Origin: Canna indica | Taxonomy: Eukaryota; Streptophyta; Magnoliopsida; Zingiberales; Cannaceae | Assembly: GCA_034359265.1 (NCBI GenBank) | Contig: CP136890.1 | Location: 47,838,501-47,902,500 of the forward strand | Reading direction: 5' to 3' | DNA length: 64,000 nt | Shown here: in pieces, positions 23,485 to 35,820 of the stretch | Numbering within the stretch: position 1 is the first letter of the stretch | How the letters are laid out: every line of letters begins with the position of its first letter | Program-made: the position numbers and the translations under genes | Notes under the pieces: model-generated | Seen by the model: the letters and a program-made list of their open reading frames with translations, nothing else | Database searches by the model: none | What the model was told of the DNA's origin: nothing

Positions 23485-25579
23485 TTGACCGACTAATGCA
23501 AAGAATTACACGCTTTTCGAACAGAATGCTGAACGAAGCCTACTGATTGAACTTTCGGGTATCGACTCGAAACGACCAGAAATCTGAGTCCCGGGCGACT
23601 CCAGAACATTCACTGTGATGGGAGAAGTTGTTAATCGAGTTATTTTTGACCGACTAATGCAAAGAATTACACGCTTTTCGAACAGAATGTTGAACGAAGC
23701 CTACTGATTGAACTTTCGGGTATCGACTCGAAACGACCAGAAATCTGAGTCCCGGGCGACTCCAGATCATTCACTGTGATGGGAGATGTTGTTAATCGAG
23801 TTATTTTTGACCGACTAATGCAAAGAATTACACGCTTTTCGAACAGAATGCTGAAAGAAGGCTACTGATTGAATTTTCGGGTATCGACTCGAAAAGACCA
23901 AAAATCTGAGTCCCGGGCGACTCCAGATCATTCACTGTGATGGGAGATGTTGTTAATCGAGTTATTTTTGACCGACTAATGCAAAGAATTACACGCTTTT
24001 CGAACAGAATGCTGAACGAAGCCTACTGATTGAACTTTCGGGTATCGACTCGAAACGACCAGAAATCTGAGTCCCGGGCGACTCCAGATCATTCACTGTG
24101 ATGGGAGAAGTTGTTAATCGAGTTATTTTTGACCGACTAATGCAAAGAATTACACGCTTTTTCGAACAGAATGCTGAAAGAAGCCTACTGATTGAATTTT
24201 CGGGTATCGACTCGAAAAGACCAAAAATCTGAGTCCCGGGCGACTCCAGATCATTCACTGTGATGGGAGATGTTGTTAATCGAGTTATTTTTGACCGACT
24301 AATGCAAAGAATTACACGCTTTTCGAACAGAATGCTGAACGAAGCCTACTGATTGAATTTTCGGGTATCGACTCGAAAAGACCAAAAATCTGAGTCCCGG
24401 GCGACTCCAGATCATTCACTGTGATGGGAGATGTTGTTAATCGAGTTATTTTTGACCGACTAATGCAAAGAATTACACGCTTTTCGAACAGAATGTTGAA
24501 CGAAGCCTACTGATTGAATTTTCGGGTATCGACTCGAAAAGACCAAAAATCTGAGTCCCGGGCGACTCCAGATCATTCACTGTGATGGGAGAAGTTGTTA
24601 ATCGAGTTATTTTTGACCGACTAATGCAAAGAATTACACGCTTTTCGAACAGAATGCTGAACGAAGCCTACTGATTGAACTTTCGGGTATCGACTCGAAA
24701 CGACCAGAAATCTGAGTCCCGGGCGACTCCAGAACATTCACTGTGATGGGAGAAGTTGTTAATCGAGTTATTTTTGACCGACTAATGCAAAGAATTACAC
24801 GCTTTTCGAACAGAATGTTGAACGAAGCCTACTGATTGAACTTTCGGGTATCGACTCGAAACGACCAGAAATCTGAGTCCCGGGCGACTCCAGATCATTC
24901 ACTGTGATGGGAGATGTTGTTAATCGAGTTATTTTTGACCGACTAATGCAAAGAATTACACGCTTTTCGAACAGAATGCTGAAAGAAGCCTACTGATTGA
25001 ATTTTCGGGTATCGACTCGAAAAGACCAAAAATCTGAGTCCCGGGCGACTCCAGATCATTCACTGTGATGGGAGATGTTGTTAATCGAGTTATTTTTGAC
25101 CGACTAATGCAAAGAATTACACGCTTTTCGAACAGAATGCTGAACGAAGCCTACTGATTGAACTTTCGGGTATCGACTCGAAACGACCAGAAATCTGAGT
25201 CCCGGGCGACTCCAGATCATTCACTGTGATGGGAGAAGTTGTTAATCGAGTTATTTTTGACCGACTAATGCAAAGAATTACACGCTTTTTCGAACAGAAT
25301 GCTGAAAGAAGCCTACTGATTGAATTTTCGGGTATCGACTCGAAAAGACCAAAAATCTGAGTCCCGGGCGACTCCAGATCATTCACTGTGATGGGAGATG
25401 TTGTTAATCGAGTTATTTTTGACCGACTAATGCAAAGAATTACACGCTTTTCGAACAGAATGCTGAACGAAGCCTACTGATTGAACTTTCGGGTATCGAC
25501 TCGAAACGACCAGAAATCTGAGTCCCGGGCGACTCCAGATCATTCACTGTGATGGGAGAAGTTGTTAATCGAGTTATTT
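23485..25579 (+). repeat. 7-mer HOR, 1128 bp, one full copy and most of a second
   Basis: The starts are 23485 (AGAACATT), 23646 (GTTGAACG), 23807 (B body, private AAGGCTACTG), 23968, 24129 (B), 24291 and 24452, then the order restarts at 24613. Monomers at 24291 and 24452 are A/B chimeras: A-type GAACGAAG followed by B-type GAATTTTC and GAAAAGACCAAAAATC. In the second copy the matching place (25419) is plain A. Confidence 0.86.
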
Positions 25580-27030
25580 TTGACCGACTAATGCAAAGAA
25601 TTACACGCTTTTCGAACAGAATGCTGAACGAAGCCTATTGATTGAACTTTCGGGTATCGACTCGAAACGACCAGAAATCTGAGTCCCGGGCGACTCCAGA
25701 ACATTCACTGTGATGGGAGAAGTTGTTAATCGAGTTATTTTTGACCGACTAATGCAAAGAATTACACGCTTTTTCGAACAGAATGCTGAAAGAAGCCTAC
25801 TGATTGAATTTTCGGGTATCGACTCGAAAAGACCAAAAATCTGAGTCCCGGGCGACTCCAGATCATTCACTGTGATGGGAGATGTTGTTAATCGAGTTAT
25901 TTTTGACCGACTAATGCAAAGAATTACACGCTTTTCGAACAGAATGCTGAACGAAGCCTACTGATTGAACTTTCGGGTATCGACTCGAAACGACCAGAAA
26001 TCTGAGTCCCGGGCGACTCCAGATCATTCACTGTGATGGGAGAAGTTGTTAATCGAGTTATTTTTGACCGACTAATGCAAAGAATTACACGCTTTTCGAA
26101 CAGAATGCTGAACGAAGCCTATTGATTGAACTTTCGGGTATCGACTCGAAACGACCAGAAATCTGAGTCCCGGGCGACTCCAGAACATTCACTGTGATGG
26201 GAGAAGTTGTTAATCGAGTTATTTTTGACCGACTAATGCAAAGAATTACACGCTTTTCGAACAGAATGTTGAACGAAGCCTACTGATTGAACTTTCGGGT
26301 ATCGACTCGAAACGACCAGAAATCTGAGTCCCGGGCGACTCCAGATCATTCACTGTGATGGGAGATGTTGTTAATCGAGTTATTTTTGACCGACTAATGC
26401 AAAGAATTACACGCTTTTCGAACAGAATGCTGAAAGAAGCCTACTGATTGAATTTTCGGGTATCGACTCGAAAAGACCAAAAATCTGAGTCCCGGGCGAC
26501 TCCAGATCATTCACTGTTATGGGAGATGTTGTTAATCGAGTTATTTTTGACCGACTAATGCAAAGAATTACACGCTTTTCGAACAGAATGCTGAACGAAG
26601 CCTACTGATTGAACTTTCGGGTATCGACTCGAAACGACCAGAAATCTGAGTCCCGGGCGACTCCAGATCATTCACTGTGATGGGAGAAGTTGTTAATCGA
26701 GTTATTTTTGACCGACTAATGCAAAGAATTACACGCTTTTTCGAACAGAATGCTGAAAGAAGCCTACTGATTGAATTTTCGGGTATCGACTCGAAAAGAC
26801 CAAAAATCTGAGTCCCGGGCGACTCCAGATCATTCACTGTGATGGGAGATGTTGTTAATCGAGTTATTTTTGACCGACTAATGCAAAGAATTACACGCTT
26901 TTCGAACAGAATGCTGAACGAAGCCTACTGATTGAACTTTCGGGTATCGACTCGAAACGACCAGAAATCTGAGTCCCGGGCGACTCCAGATCATTCACTG
27001 TGATGGGAGAAGTTGTTAATCGAGTTATTT
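25580..27030 (+). repeat. 9-monomer block, 1451 bp
   Basis: The starts are 25580 (GAAGCCTATT, AGAACATT), 25741 (B), 25903, 26064 (GAAGCCTATT), 26225 (GTTGAACG), 26386 (B body, private CACTGTTATG), 26547, 26708 (B) and 26870. The CACTGTTATG change reappears 2096 bp on, in the monomer at 28482. Confidence 0.87.
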
Positions 27031-27998
27031 TTGACCGACTAATACAAAGAATTACACGCTTTTCGAACAGAATGCTGAACGAAGCCTATTGATTGAACTT
27101 TCGGGTATCGACTCGAAACGACCAGAAATCTGAGTCCCGGGCGACTCCAGAACATTCACTGTGATGGGAGAAGTTGTTAATCGAGTTATTTTTGACCGAC
27201 TAATGCAAAGAATTACACGCTTTTTCGAACAGAATGCTGAAAGAAGCCTACTGATTGAATTTTCGGGTATCGACTCGAAAAGACCAAAAATCTGAGTCCC
27301 GGGCGACTCCAGATCATTCACTGTGATGGGAGATGTTGTTAATCGAGTTATTTTTGACCGACTAATGCAAAGAATTACACGCTTTTCGAACAGAATGCTG
27401 AACGAAGCCTACTGATTGAACTTTCGGGTATCGACTCGAAACGACCAGAAATCTGAGTCCCGGGCGACTCCAGATCATTCACTGTGATGGGAGAAGTTGT
27501 TAATCGAGTTATTTTTGACCGACTAATACAAAGAATTACACGCTTTTCGAACAGAATGCTGAACGAAGCCTATTGATTGAACTTTCGGGTATCGACTCGA
27601 AACGACCAGAAATCTGAGTCCCGGGCGACTCCAGAACATTCACTGTGATGGGAGAAGTTGTTAATCGAGTTATTTTTGACCGACTAATGCAAAGAATTAC
27701 ACGCTTTTTCGAACAGAATGCTGAAAGAAGCCTACTGATTGAATTTTCGGGTATCGACTCGAAAAGACCAAAAATCTGAGTCCCGGGCGACTCCAGATCA
27801 TTCACTGTGATGGGAGATGTTGTTAATCGAGTTATTTTTGACCGACTAATGCAAAGAATTACACGCTTTTCGAACAGAATGCTGAACGAAGCCTACTGAT
27901 TGAACTTTCGGGTATCGACTCGAAACGACCAGAAATCTGAGTCCCGGGCGACTCCAGATCATTCACTGTGATGGGAGAAGTTGTTAATCGAGTTATTT
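27031..27998 (+). repeat. 3-mer tandem duplication, 2 x 484 bp
   Basis: The monomers of 161, 162 and 161 bp at 27031, 27192 and 27354 repeat at 27515, 27676 and 27838. Both first monomers carry AATACAAAG after the start, a mark not seen in neighbouring long monomers, so this looks like a recent direct duplication. Confidence 0.9.
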
Positions 27999-30093
27999 TT
28001 GACCGACTAATGCAAAGAATTACACGATTTTCGAACAGAATGCTGAACGAAGCCTATTGATTGAACTTTCGGGTATCGACTCGAAACGACCAGAAATCTG
28101 AGTCCCGGGCGACTCCAGAACATTCACTGTGATGGGAGAAGTTGTTAATCGAGTTATTTTTGACCGACTAATGCAAAGAATTACACGCTTTTCGAACAGA
28201 ATGTTGAACGAAGCCTACTGATTGAACTTTCGGGTATCGACTCGAAACGACCAGAAATTTGAGTCCCGGGCGACTCCAGATCATTCACTGTAATGGGAGA
28301 TGTTGTTAATCGAGTTATTTTTGACCGACTAATGCAAAGAATTACACGCTTTTCGAACAGAATGCTGAACGAAGCCTACTGATTGAACTTTCGGGTATCG
28401 ACTCGAAACGACCAGAAATCTGTGTCCCGGGCGACTCCAGATCATTCACTGTGATGGGAGAAGTTGTTAATCGAGTTATTTTTGACCGACTAATGCAAAG
28501 AATTACACGCTTTTCGAACAGAATGCTGAAAGAAGCCTACTGATTGAATTTTCGGGTATCGACTCGAAAAGACCAAAAATCTGAGTCCCGGGCGACTCCA
28601 GATCATTCACTGTTATGGGAGATGTTGTTAATCGAGTTATTTTTGACCGACTAATGCAAAGAATTACACGCTTTTCGAACAGAATGCTGAACGAAGCCTA
28701 CTGATTGAACTTTCGGGTATCGACTCGAAACGACCAGAAATCTGAGTCCCGGGCGACTCCAGATCATTCACTGTGATGGGAGAAGTTGTTAATCGAGTTA
28801 TTTTTGACCGACTAATGCAAAGAATTACACGCTTTTTCGAACAGAATGCTGAAAGAAGCCTACTGATTGAATTTTCGGGTATCGACTCGAAAAGACCAAA
28901 AATCTGAGTCCCGGGCGACTCCAGATCATTCACTGTGATGGGAGATGTTGTTAATCGAGTTATTTTTGACCGACTAATGCAAAGAATTACACGCTTTTCG
29001 AACAGAATGCTGAACGAAGCCTACTGATTGAACTTTCGGGTATCGACTCGAAACGACCAGAAATCTGAGTCCCGGGCGACTCCAGATCATTCACTGTGAT
29101 GGGAGAAGTTGTTAATCGAGTTATTTTTGACCGACTAATGCAAAGAATTACACGCTTTTCGAACAGAATGCTGAACGAAGCCTATTGATTGAACTTTCGG
29201 GTATCGACTCGAAACGACCAGAAATCTGAGTCCCGGGCGACTCCAGAACATTCACTGTGATGGGAGAAGTTGTTAATCGAGTTATTTTTGACCGACTAAT
29301 GCAAAGAATTACACGCTTTTTCGAACAGAATGCTGAAAGAAGCCTACTGATTGAATTTTCGGGTATCGACTCGAAAAGACCAAAAATCTGAGTCCCGGGC
29401 GACTCCAGATCATTCACTGTGATGGGAGATGTTGTTAATCGAGTTATTTTTGACCGACTAATGCAAAGAATTACACGCTTTTCGAACAGAATGCTGAACG
29501 AAGCCTACTGATTGAACTTTCGGGTATCGACTCGAAACGACCAGAAATCTGAGTCCCGGGCGACTCCAGATCATTCACTGTGATGGGAGAAGTTGTTAAT
29601 CGAGTTATTTTTGACCGACTAATGCAAAGAATTACACGATTTTCGAACAGAATGCTGAACGAAGCCTATTGATTGAACTTTCGGGTATCGACTCGAAACG
29701 ACCAGAAATCTGAGTCCCGGGCGACTCCAGAACATTCACTGTGATGGGAGAAGTTGTTAATCGAGTTATTTTTGACCGACTAATGCAAAGAATTACACGC
29801 TTTTCGAACAGAATGTTGAACGAAGCCTACTGATTGAACTTTCGGGTATCGACTCGAAACGACCAGAAATCTGAGTCCCGGGCGACTCCAGATCATTCAC
29901 TGTAATGGGAGATGTTGTTAATCGAGTTATTTTTGACCGACTAATGCAAAGAATTACACGCTTTTCGAACAGAATGCTGAACGAAGCCTACTGATTGAAC
30001 TTTCGGGTATCGACTCGAAACGACCAGAAATCTGTGTCCCGGGCGACTCCAGATCATTCACTGTGATGGGAGAAGTTGTTAATCGAGTTATTT
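27999..30093 (+). repeat. 13-monomer block containing a copy of the preceding 967 bp
   Basis: The starts are 27999, 28160, 28321, 28482, 28643, 28804 (B), 28966, 29127, 29288 (B), 29450, 29611, 29772 and 29933. The segment 29127-30093 repeats 27515-28481, offset 1612: both have ACACGATTTTCG (27999, 29611), CACTGTAATG (end of 28160 and 29772) and the CTGTGTCC monomer (28321, 29933). CTGTGTCC first appears here and becomes standard downstream. Confidence 0.88.
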
Positions 30094-30237
30094 TTGACAG
30101 ACTAATGCAAAGAATTGCAAGATTTTTCGAATAGAATCTTGAACTTTCGGGTATCGACTCGAAACGACCAGAAATCTGAGTCCCGGGCGACTCCAGATCA
30201 TTCAATGTGATGGGAGAAGTTGTTAATCGAGTTATTT

Positions 30238-30381
30238 TTGACAGACTAATGCAAAGAATTGCAAGATTTTTCGAATAGAATCTTGAACTTTCGTGTATCG
30301 ACTCGAAACGACCAGAAATCTGAGTCCCGGGCGACTCCAGATCATTCACTGTGATGGGAGAAGTTGTTAATCGAGTTATTT
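30238..30381 (+). repeat. Type S monomer, 144 bp, downstream subtype (representative of 61)
   Basis: It has the same 18-bp deletion and GCAAGATTTTTCG block as the upstream S monomers, but usually starts TTGACAGAC and ends its GC-rich part as CTGAGTCCC. Two forms exist: one ending CACTGTGATGGG, and one, placed just before a D monomer, ending CAATGTGATGAG. Several carry TTTCGTGTATC for TTTCGGGTATC (this one does), and some carry GATTTTTTGAATAG. From 30094 onward I count 61 of these. Confidence 0.93.
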
Positions 30382-30525
30382 TTGACAGACTAATGCAAAG
30401 AATTGCAAGATTTTTCGAATAGAATCTTGAACTTTCGGGTATCGACTCGAAACGACCAGAAATCTGAGTCCCGGGCGACTCCAGATCATTCAATGTGATG
30501 AGAGAAGTTGTTAATCGAGTTATTT

Positions 30526-30687
30526 TTGACCTACTAATGCAAAGAATTACACGCTTTTTCGAACAGAATGCTGAACGAAGCCTACTGATTGAACTTTCGG
30601 GTATTGACTAGAAACGACCAGAAATCTGAGTCCCGGGCGACTCCAGATCATTCACTATGATGGGAGAAGTTGTTAATCGAGTTATTT
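30526..30687 (+). repeat. Type D monomer, 162 bp (representative)
   Basis: It starts TTGACCTACTAATGC, has five Ts but an A-type centre (GCTGAACG, TTGAACTTTC), then GTATTGACTAGAAACG or GTATTGACTCGAAACG instead of GTATCGACTCGAAACG. It almost always follows an S monomer ending CAATGTGATGAG, so S-D behaves as a fixed pair. In the distal region a sub-type has CGATCAGAATG and CGATCAGAAATC. D is absent before 30526. Confidence 0.94.
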
Positions 30688-32391
30688 TTGACCGACTAAT
30701 GCAAAGAATTACACGCTTTTCGAACAGAATGTTGAACGAAGCCTACTGATTGAACTTTCGGGTATCGACTCGAAACGACCAGAAATCTGAGTCTCGGGCG
30801 ACTCCAGAACATTCACTGTGATGGGAGAAGTTGTTAATCGAGTTATTTTTGACCGACTAATGCACAGAATTACACGCTTTTCGAACAGAATGTTGAACGA
30901 AGCCTACTGATTGAACTTTCGGGTATCGACTCGAAACGACCAGAAATCTGAGTCCCGGGCGACTCCAGATCATTCACTGTGATGGGAGATGTTGTTAATC
31001 GAGTTATTTTTGACCGACTAATGCAAACAATTACACGCTTTTCGAACAGAATACTGAACGAAGCCTACTGATTGAACTTTCGGGTATCGACTCGAAATGA
31101 CCAGAAATCTGTGTCCCGGGCGACTCCAGATCATTCACTGTGATGGGAGAAGTTGTTAATCGAGTTATTTTTGACAGACTAATGCAAAGAATTGCAAGAT
31201 TTTTCGAATAGAATCTTGAACTTTCGTGTATCGACTCGAAACGACCAGAAATCTGAGTCCCGGGCGACTCCAGATCATTCACTGTGATGGGAGAAGTTGT
31301 TAATCGAGTTATTTTTGACAGACTAATGCAAAGAATTGCAAGATTTTTCGAATAGAATCTTGAACTTTCGGGTATCGACTCGAAACGACCAGAAATCTGA
31401 GTCCCGGGCGACTCCAGATCATTCAATGTGATGAGAGAAGTTGTTAATCGAGTTATTTTTGACCTACTAATGCAAAGAATTACACGCTTTTTCGAACAGA
31501 ATGCTGAACGAAGCCTACTGATTGAACTTTCGGGTATTGACTAGAAACGACCAGAAATCTGAGTCCCGGGCGACTCCAGATCATTCACTATGATGGGAGA
31601 AGTTGTTAATCGAGTTATTTTTGACCGACTAATGCAAAGAATTACACGCTTTTCGAACAGAATGTTGAACGAAGCCTACTGATTGAACTTTCGGGTATCG
31701 ACTCGAAACGACCAGAAATCTGAGTCTCGGGCGACTCCAGAACATTCACTGTGATGGGAGAAGTTGTTAATCGAGTTATTTTTGACCGACTAATGCAAAG
31801 AATTACACGCTTTTCGAACAGAATGTTGAACGAAGCCTACTGATTGAACTTTCGGGTATCGACTCGAAACGACCAGAAATCTGAGTCCCGGGCGACTCCA
31901 GATCATTCACTGTGATGGGAGATGTTGTTAATCGAGTTATTTTTGACCGACTAATGCAAACAATTACACGCTTTTCGAACAGAATACTGAACGAAGCCTA
32001 CTGATTGAACTTTCGGGTATCGACTCGAAATGACCAGAAATCTGTGTCCCGGGCGACTCCAGATCATTCACTGTGATGGGAGAAGTTGTTAATCGAGTTA
32101 TTTTTGACAGACTAATGCAAAGAATTGCAAGATTTTTCGAATAGAATCTTGAACTTTCGTGTATCGACTCGAAACGACCAGAAATCTGAGTCCCGGGCGA
32201 CTCCAGATCATTCACTGTGATGGGAGAAGTTGTTAATCGAGTTATTTTTGACAGACTAATGCAAAGAATTGCAAGATTTTTCGAATAGAATCTTGAACTT
32301 TCGGGTATCGACTCGAAACGACCAGAAATCTGAGTCCCGGGCGACTCCAGATCATTCAATGTGATGAGAGAAGTTGTTAATCGAGTTATTT

Positions 32392-35300
32392 TTGACCTAC
32401 TAATGCAAAGAATTACACGCTTTTTCGAACAGAATGCTGAACGAAGCCTACTGATTGAACTTTCGGGTATTGACTAGAAACGACCAGAAATCTGAGTCCC
32501 GGGCGACTCCAGATCATTCACTATGATGGGAGAAGTTGTTAATCGAGTTATTTTTGACCGACTAATGCAAAGAATTACACGCTTTTCGAACAGAATGCTG
32601 AACGAAGCCTACTGATTGAACTTTCGGGTATCGACTCGAAACGACCAGAAATCTGTGTCCCGGGCGACTCCAGATCATTCACTGTGATGGGAGAAGTTGT
32701 TAATCGAGTTATTTTTGACAGACTAATGCAAAGAATTGCAAGATTTTTCGAATAGAATCTTGAACTTTCGGGTATCGACTCGAAACGACCAGAAATCTGA
32801 GTCCCGGGCGACTCCAGATCATTCAATGTGATGAGAGAAGTTGTTAATCGAGTTATTTTTGACCTACTAATGCAAAGAATTACACGCTTTTTCGAACAGA
32901 ATGCTGAACGAAGCCTACTGATTGAACTTTCGGGTATTGACTAGAAACGACCAGAAATCTGAGTCCCGGGCGACTCCAGATCATTCACTATGATGGGAGA
33001 AGTTGTTAATCGAGTTATTTTTGACCGACTAATGCAAAGAATTACACGCTTTTCGAACAGAATGCTGAACGAAGCCTACTGATTGAACTTTCGGGTATCG
33101 ACTCGAAACGACCAGAAATCTGTGTCCCGGGCGACTCCAGATCATTCACTGTGATGGGAGAAGTTGTTAATCGAGTTATTTTTGACAGACTAATGCAAAG
33201 AATTGCAAGATTTTTCGAATAGAATCTTGAACTTTCGTGTATCGACTCGAAACGACCAGAAATCTGAGTCCCGGGCGACTCCAGATCATTCACTGTGATG
33301 GGAGAAGTTGTTAATCGAGTTATTTTTGACAGACTAATGCAAAGAATTGCAAGATTTTTCGAATAGAATCTTGAACTTTCGGGTATCGACTCGAAACGAC
33401 CAGAAATCTGAGTCCCGGGCGACTCCAGATCATTCAATGTGATGAGAGAAGTTGTTAATCGAGTTATTTTTGACCTACTAATGCAAAGAATTACACGCTT
33501 TTTCGAACAGAATGCTGAACGAAGCCTACTGATTGAACTTTCGGGTATTGACTAGAAACGACCAGAAATCTGAGTCCCGGGCGACTCCAGATCATTCACT
33601 ATGATGGGAGAAGTTGTTAATCGAGTTATTTTTGACCGACTAATGCAAAGAATTACACGCTTTTCGAACAGAATGCTGAACGAAGCCTACTGATTGAACT
33701 TTCGGGTATCGACTCGAAACGACCAGAAATCTGTGTCCCGGGCGACTCCAGATCATTCACTGTGATGGGAGAAGTTGTTAATCGAGTTATTTTTGACAGA
33801 CTAATGCAAAGAATTGCAAGATTTTTTGAATAGAATCTTGAACTTTCGGGTATCGACTCGAAACGACCAGAAATCTGAGTCCCGGGCGACTCCAGATCAT
33901 TCAATGTGATGAGAGAAGTTGTTAATCGAGTTATTTTTGACCTACTAATGCAAAGAATTACACGCTTTTTCGAACAGAATGCTGAACGAAGCCTACTGAT
34001 TGAACTTTCGGGTATTGACTCGAAACGACCAGAAATCTGAGTCCCGGGCGACTCCAGATCATTCACTGTGATGGGAGAAGTTGTTAATCGAGTTATTTTT
34101 GACCGACTAATGCAAAGAATTACACGCTTTTCGAACAGAATGCTGAACGAAGCCTACTGATTGAACTTTCGGGTATCGACTCGAAACGACCAGAAATCTG
34201 AGTCCCGGGCGACTCCAGAACATTCACTGTGATGGGAGAAGTTGTTAATCGAGTTATTTTTGACCGACTAATGCAAAGAATTACACGCTTTTCGAACAGA
34301 ATGTTGAACGAAGCCTACTGATTGAACTTTCGGGTATCGACTCGAAACGACCAGAAATCTGAGTCCCGGGCGACTCCAGATCATTCACTGTGATGGGAGA
34401 TGTTGTTAATCGAGTTATTTTTGACCGACTAATGCAAACAATTACACGCTTTTCGAACAGAATACTGAACGAAGCCTACTGATTGAACTTTCGGGTATCG
34501 ACTCGAAACGACCAGAAATCTGTGTCCCGGGCGACTCCAGATCATTCACTGTGATGGGAGAAGTTGTTAATCGAGTTATTTTTGACAGACTAATGCAAAG
34601 AATTGCAAGATTTTTCGAATAGAATCTTGAACTTTCGTGTATCGACTCGAAACGACCAGAAATCTGAGTCCCGGGCGACTCCAGATCATTCACTGTGATG
34701 GGAGAAGTTGTTAATCGAGTTATTTTTGACAGACTAATGCAAAGAATTGCAAGATTTTTCGAATAGAATCTTGAACTTTCGGGTATCGACTCGAAACGAC
34801 CAGAAATCTGAGTCCCGGGCGACTCCAGATCATTCAATGTGATGAGAGAAGTTGTTAATCGAGTTATTTTTGACCTACTAATGCTAAGAATTACACGCTT
34901 TTTCGAACAGAATGCTGAACGAAGCCTACTGATTGAACTTTCGGGTATTGACTAGAAACGACCAGAAATCTGAGTCCCGGGCGACTCCAGATCATTCACT
35001 ATGATGGGAGAAGTTGTTAATCGAGTTATTTTTGACCGACTAATGCAAAGAATTACACGCTTTTCGAACAGAATGCTGAACGAAGCCTACTGATTGAACT
35101 TTCGGGTATCGACTCGAAACGACCAGAAATCTGTGTCCCGGGCGACTCCAGATCATTCACTGTGATGGGAGAAGTTGTTAATCGAGTTATTTTTGACAGA
35201 CTAATGCAAAGAATTGCAAGATTTTTTGAATAGAATCTTGAACTTTCGGGTATCGACTCGAAACGACCAGAAATCTGAGTCCCGGGCGACTCCAGATCAT

Positions 35301-35820
35301 TCAATGTGATGAGAGAAGTTGTTAATCGAGTTATTTTTGACCTACTAATGCAAAGAATTACACGCTTTTTCGAACAGAATGCTGAACGAAGCCTACTGAT
35401 TGAACTTTCGGGTATCGACTCGAAACGACCAGAAATCTGAGTCCCGGGCGACTCCAGAACATTCACTGTGATGGGAGAAGTTGTTAATCGAGTTATTTTT
35501 GACCGACTAATGCAAAGAATTACACGCTTTTCGAACAGAATGCTGAACGAAGCCTACTGATTGAACTTTCGGGTATCGACTCGAAACGACCAGAAATCTG
35601 AGTCCCGGGCGACTCCAGAACATTCACTGTGATGGGAGAAGTTGTTAATCGAGTTATTTTTGACCGACTAATGCAAAGAATTACACGCTTTTCGAACAGA
35701 ATGTTGAACGAAGCCTACTGATTGAACTTTCGGGTATCGACTCGAAACGATCAGAAATCTGAGTCCCGGGCGACTCCAGATCATTCACTGTGATGGGAGA
35801 TGTTGTTAATCGAGTTATTT
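32392..35820 (+). repeat. Variable S/D block with 6-mer and 3-mer units
   Basis: The starts are D 32392, A 32554, S 32715, D 32859, A 33021, S 33182, S 33326, D 33470, A 33632, S 33793, D 33937, A 34099, A 34260, A 34421, S 34582, S 34726, D 34870, A 35032, S 35193, D 35337, A 35499 and A 35660. A-S-D (467 bp) and A-S-S-D (611 bp) alternate, as expected if exchanges join different S monomers. The segment 33632-35031 recurs 1400 bp on at 35032, in part. Confidence 0.87.

Larger units (their letters stand above)
30094..32391 (+). repeat. Start of S/D territory; 6-mer HOR, 933 bp, about two copies
   Basis: Three S monomers in a row (30094, 30238, 30382) are followed by D (30526), A (30688), A (30849), A (31010), S (31171), S (31315), then D (31459) and the same order to 32391. 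The copies at 30526-31458 and 31459-32391 are both 933 bp (162+161+161+161+144+144). They share private GAGTCTCGGG (about 30793 and 31726), GAATACTGAACG and CGAAATGACC. TGCACAG at 30849 is only in the first. Confidence 0.9.
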
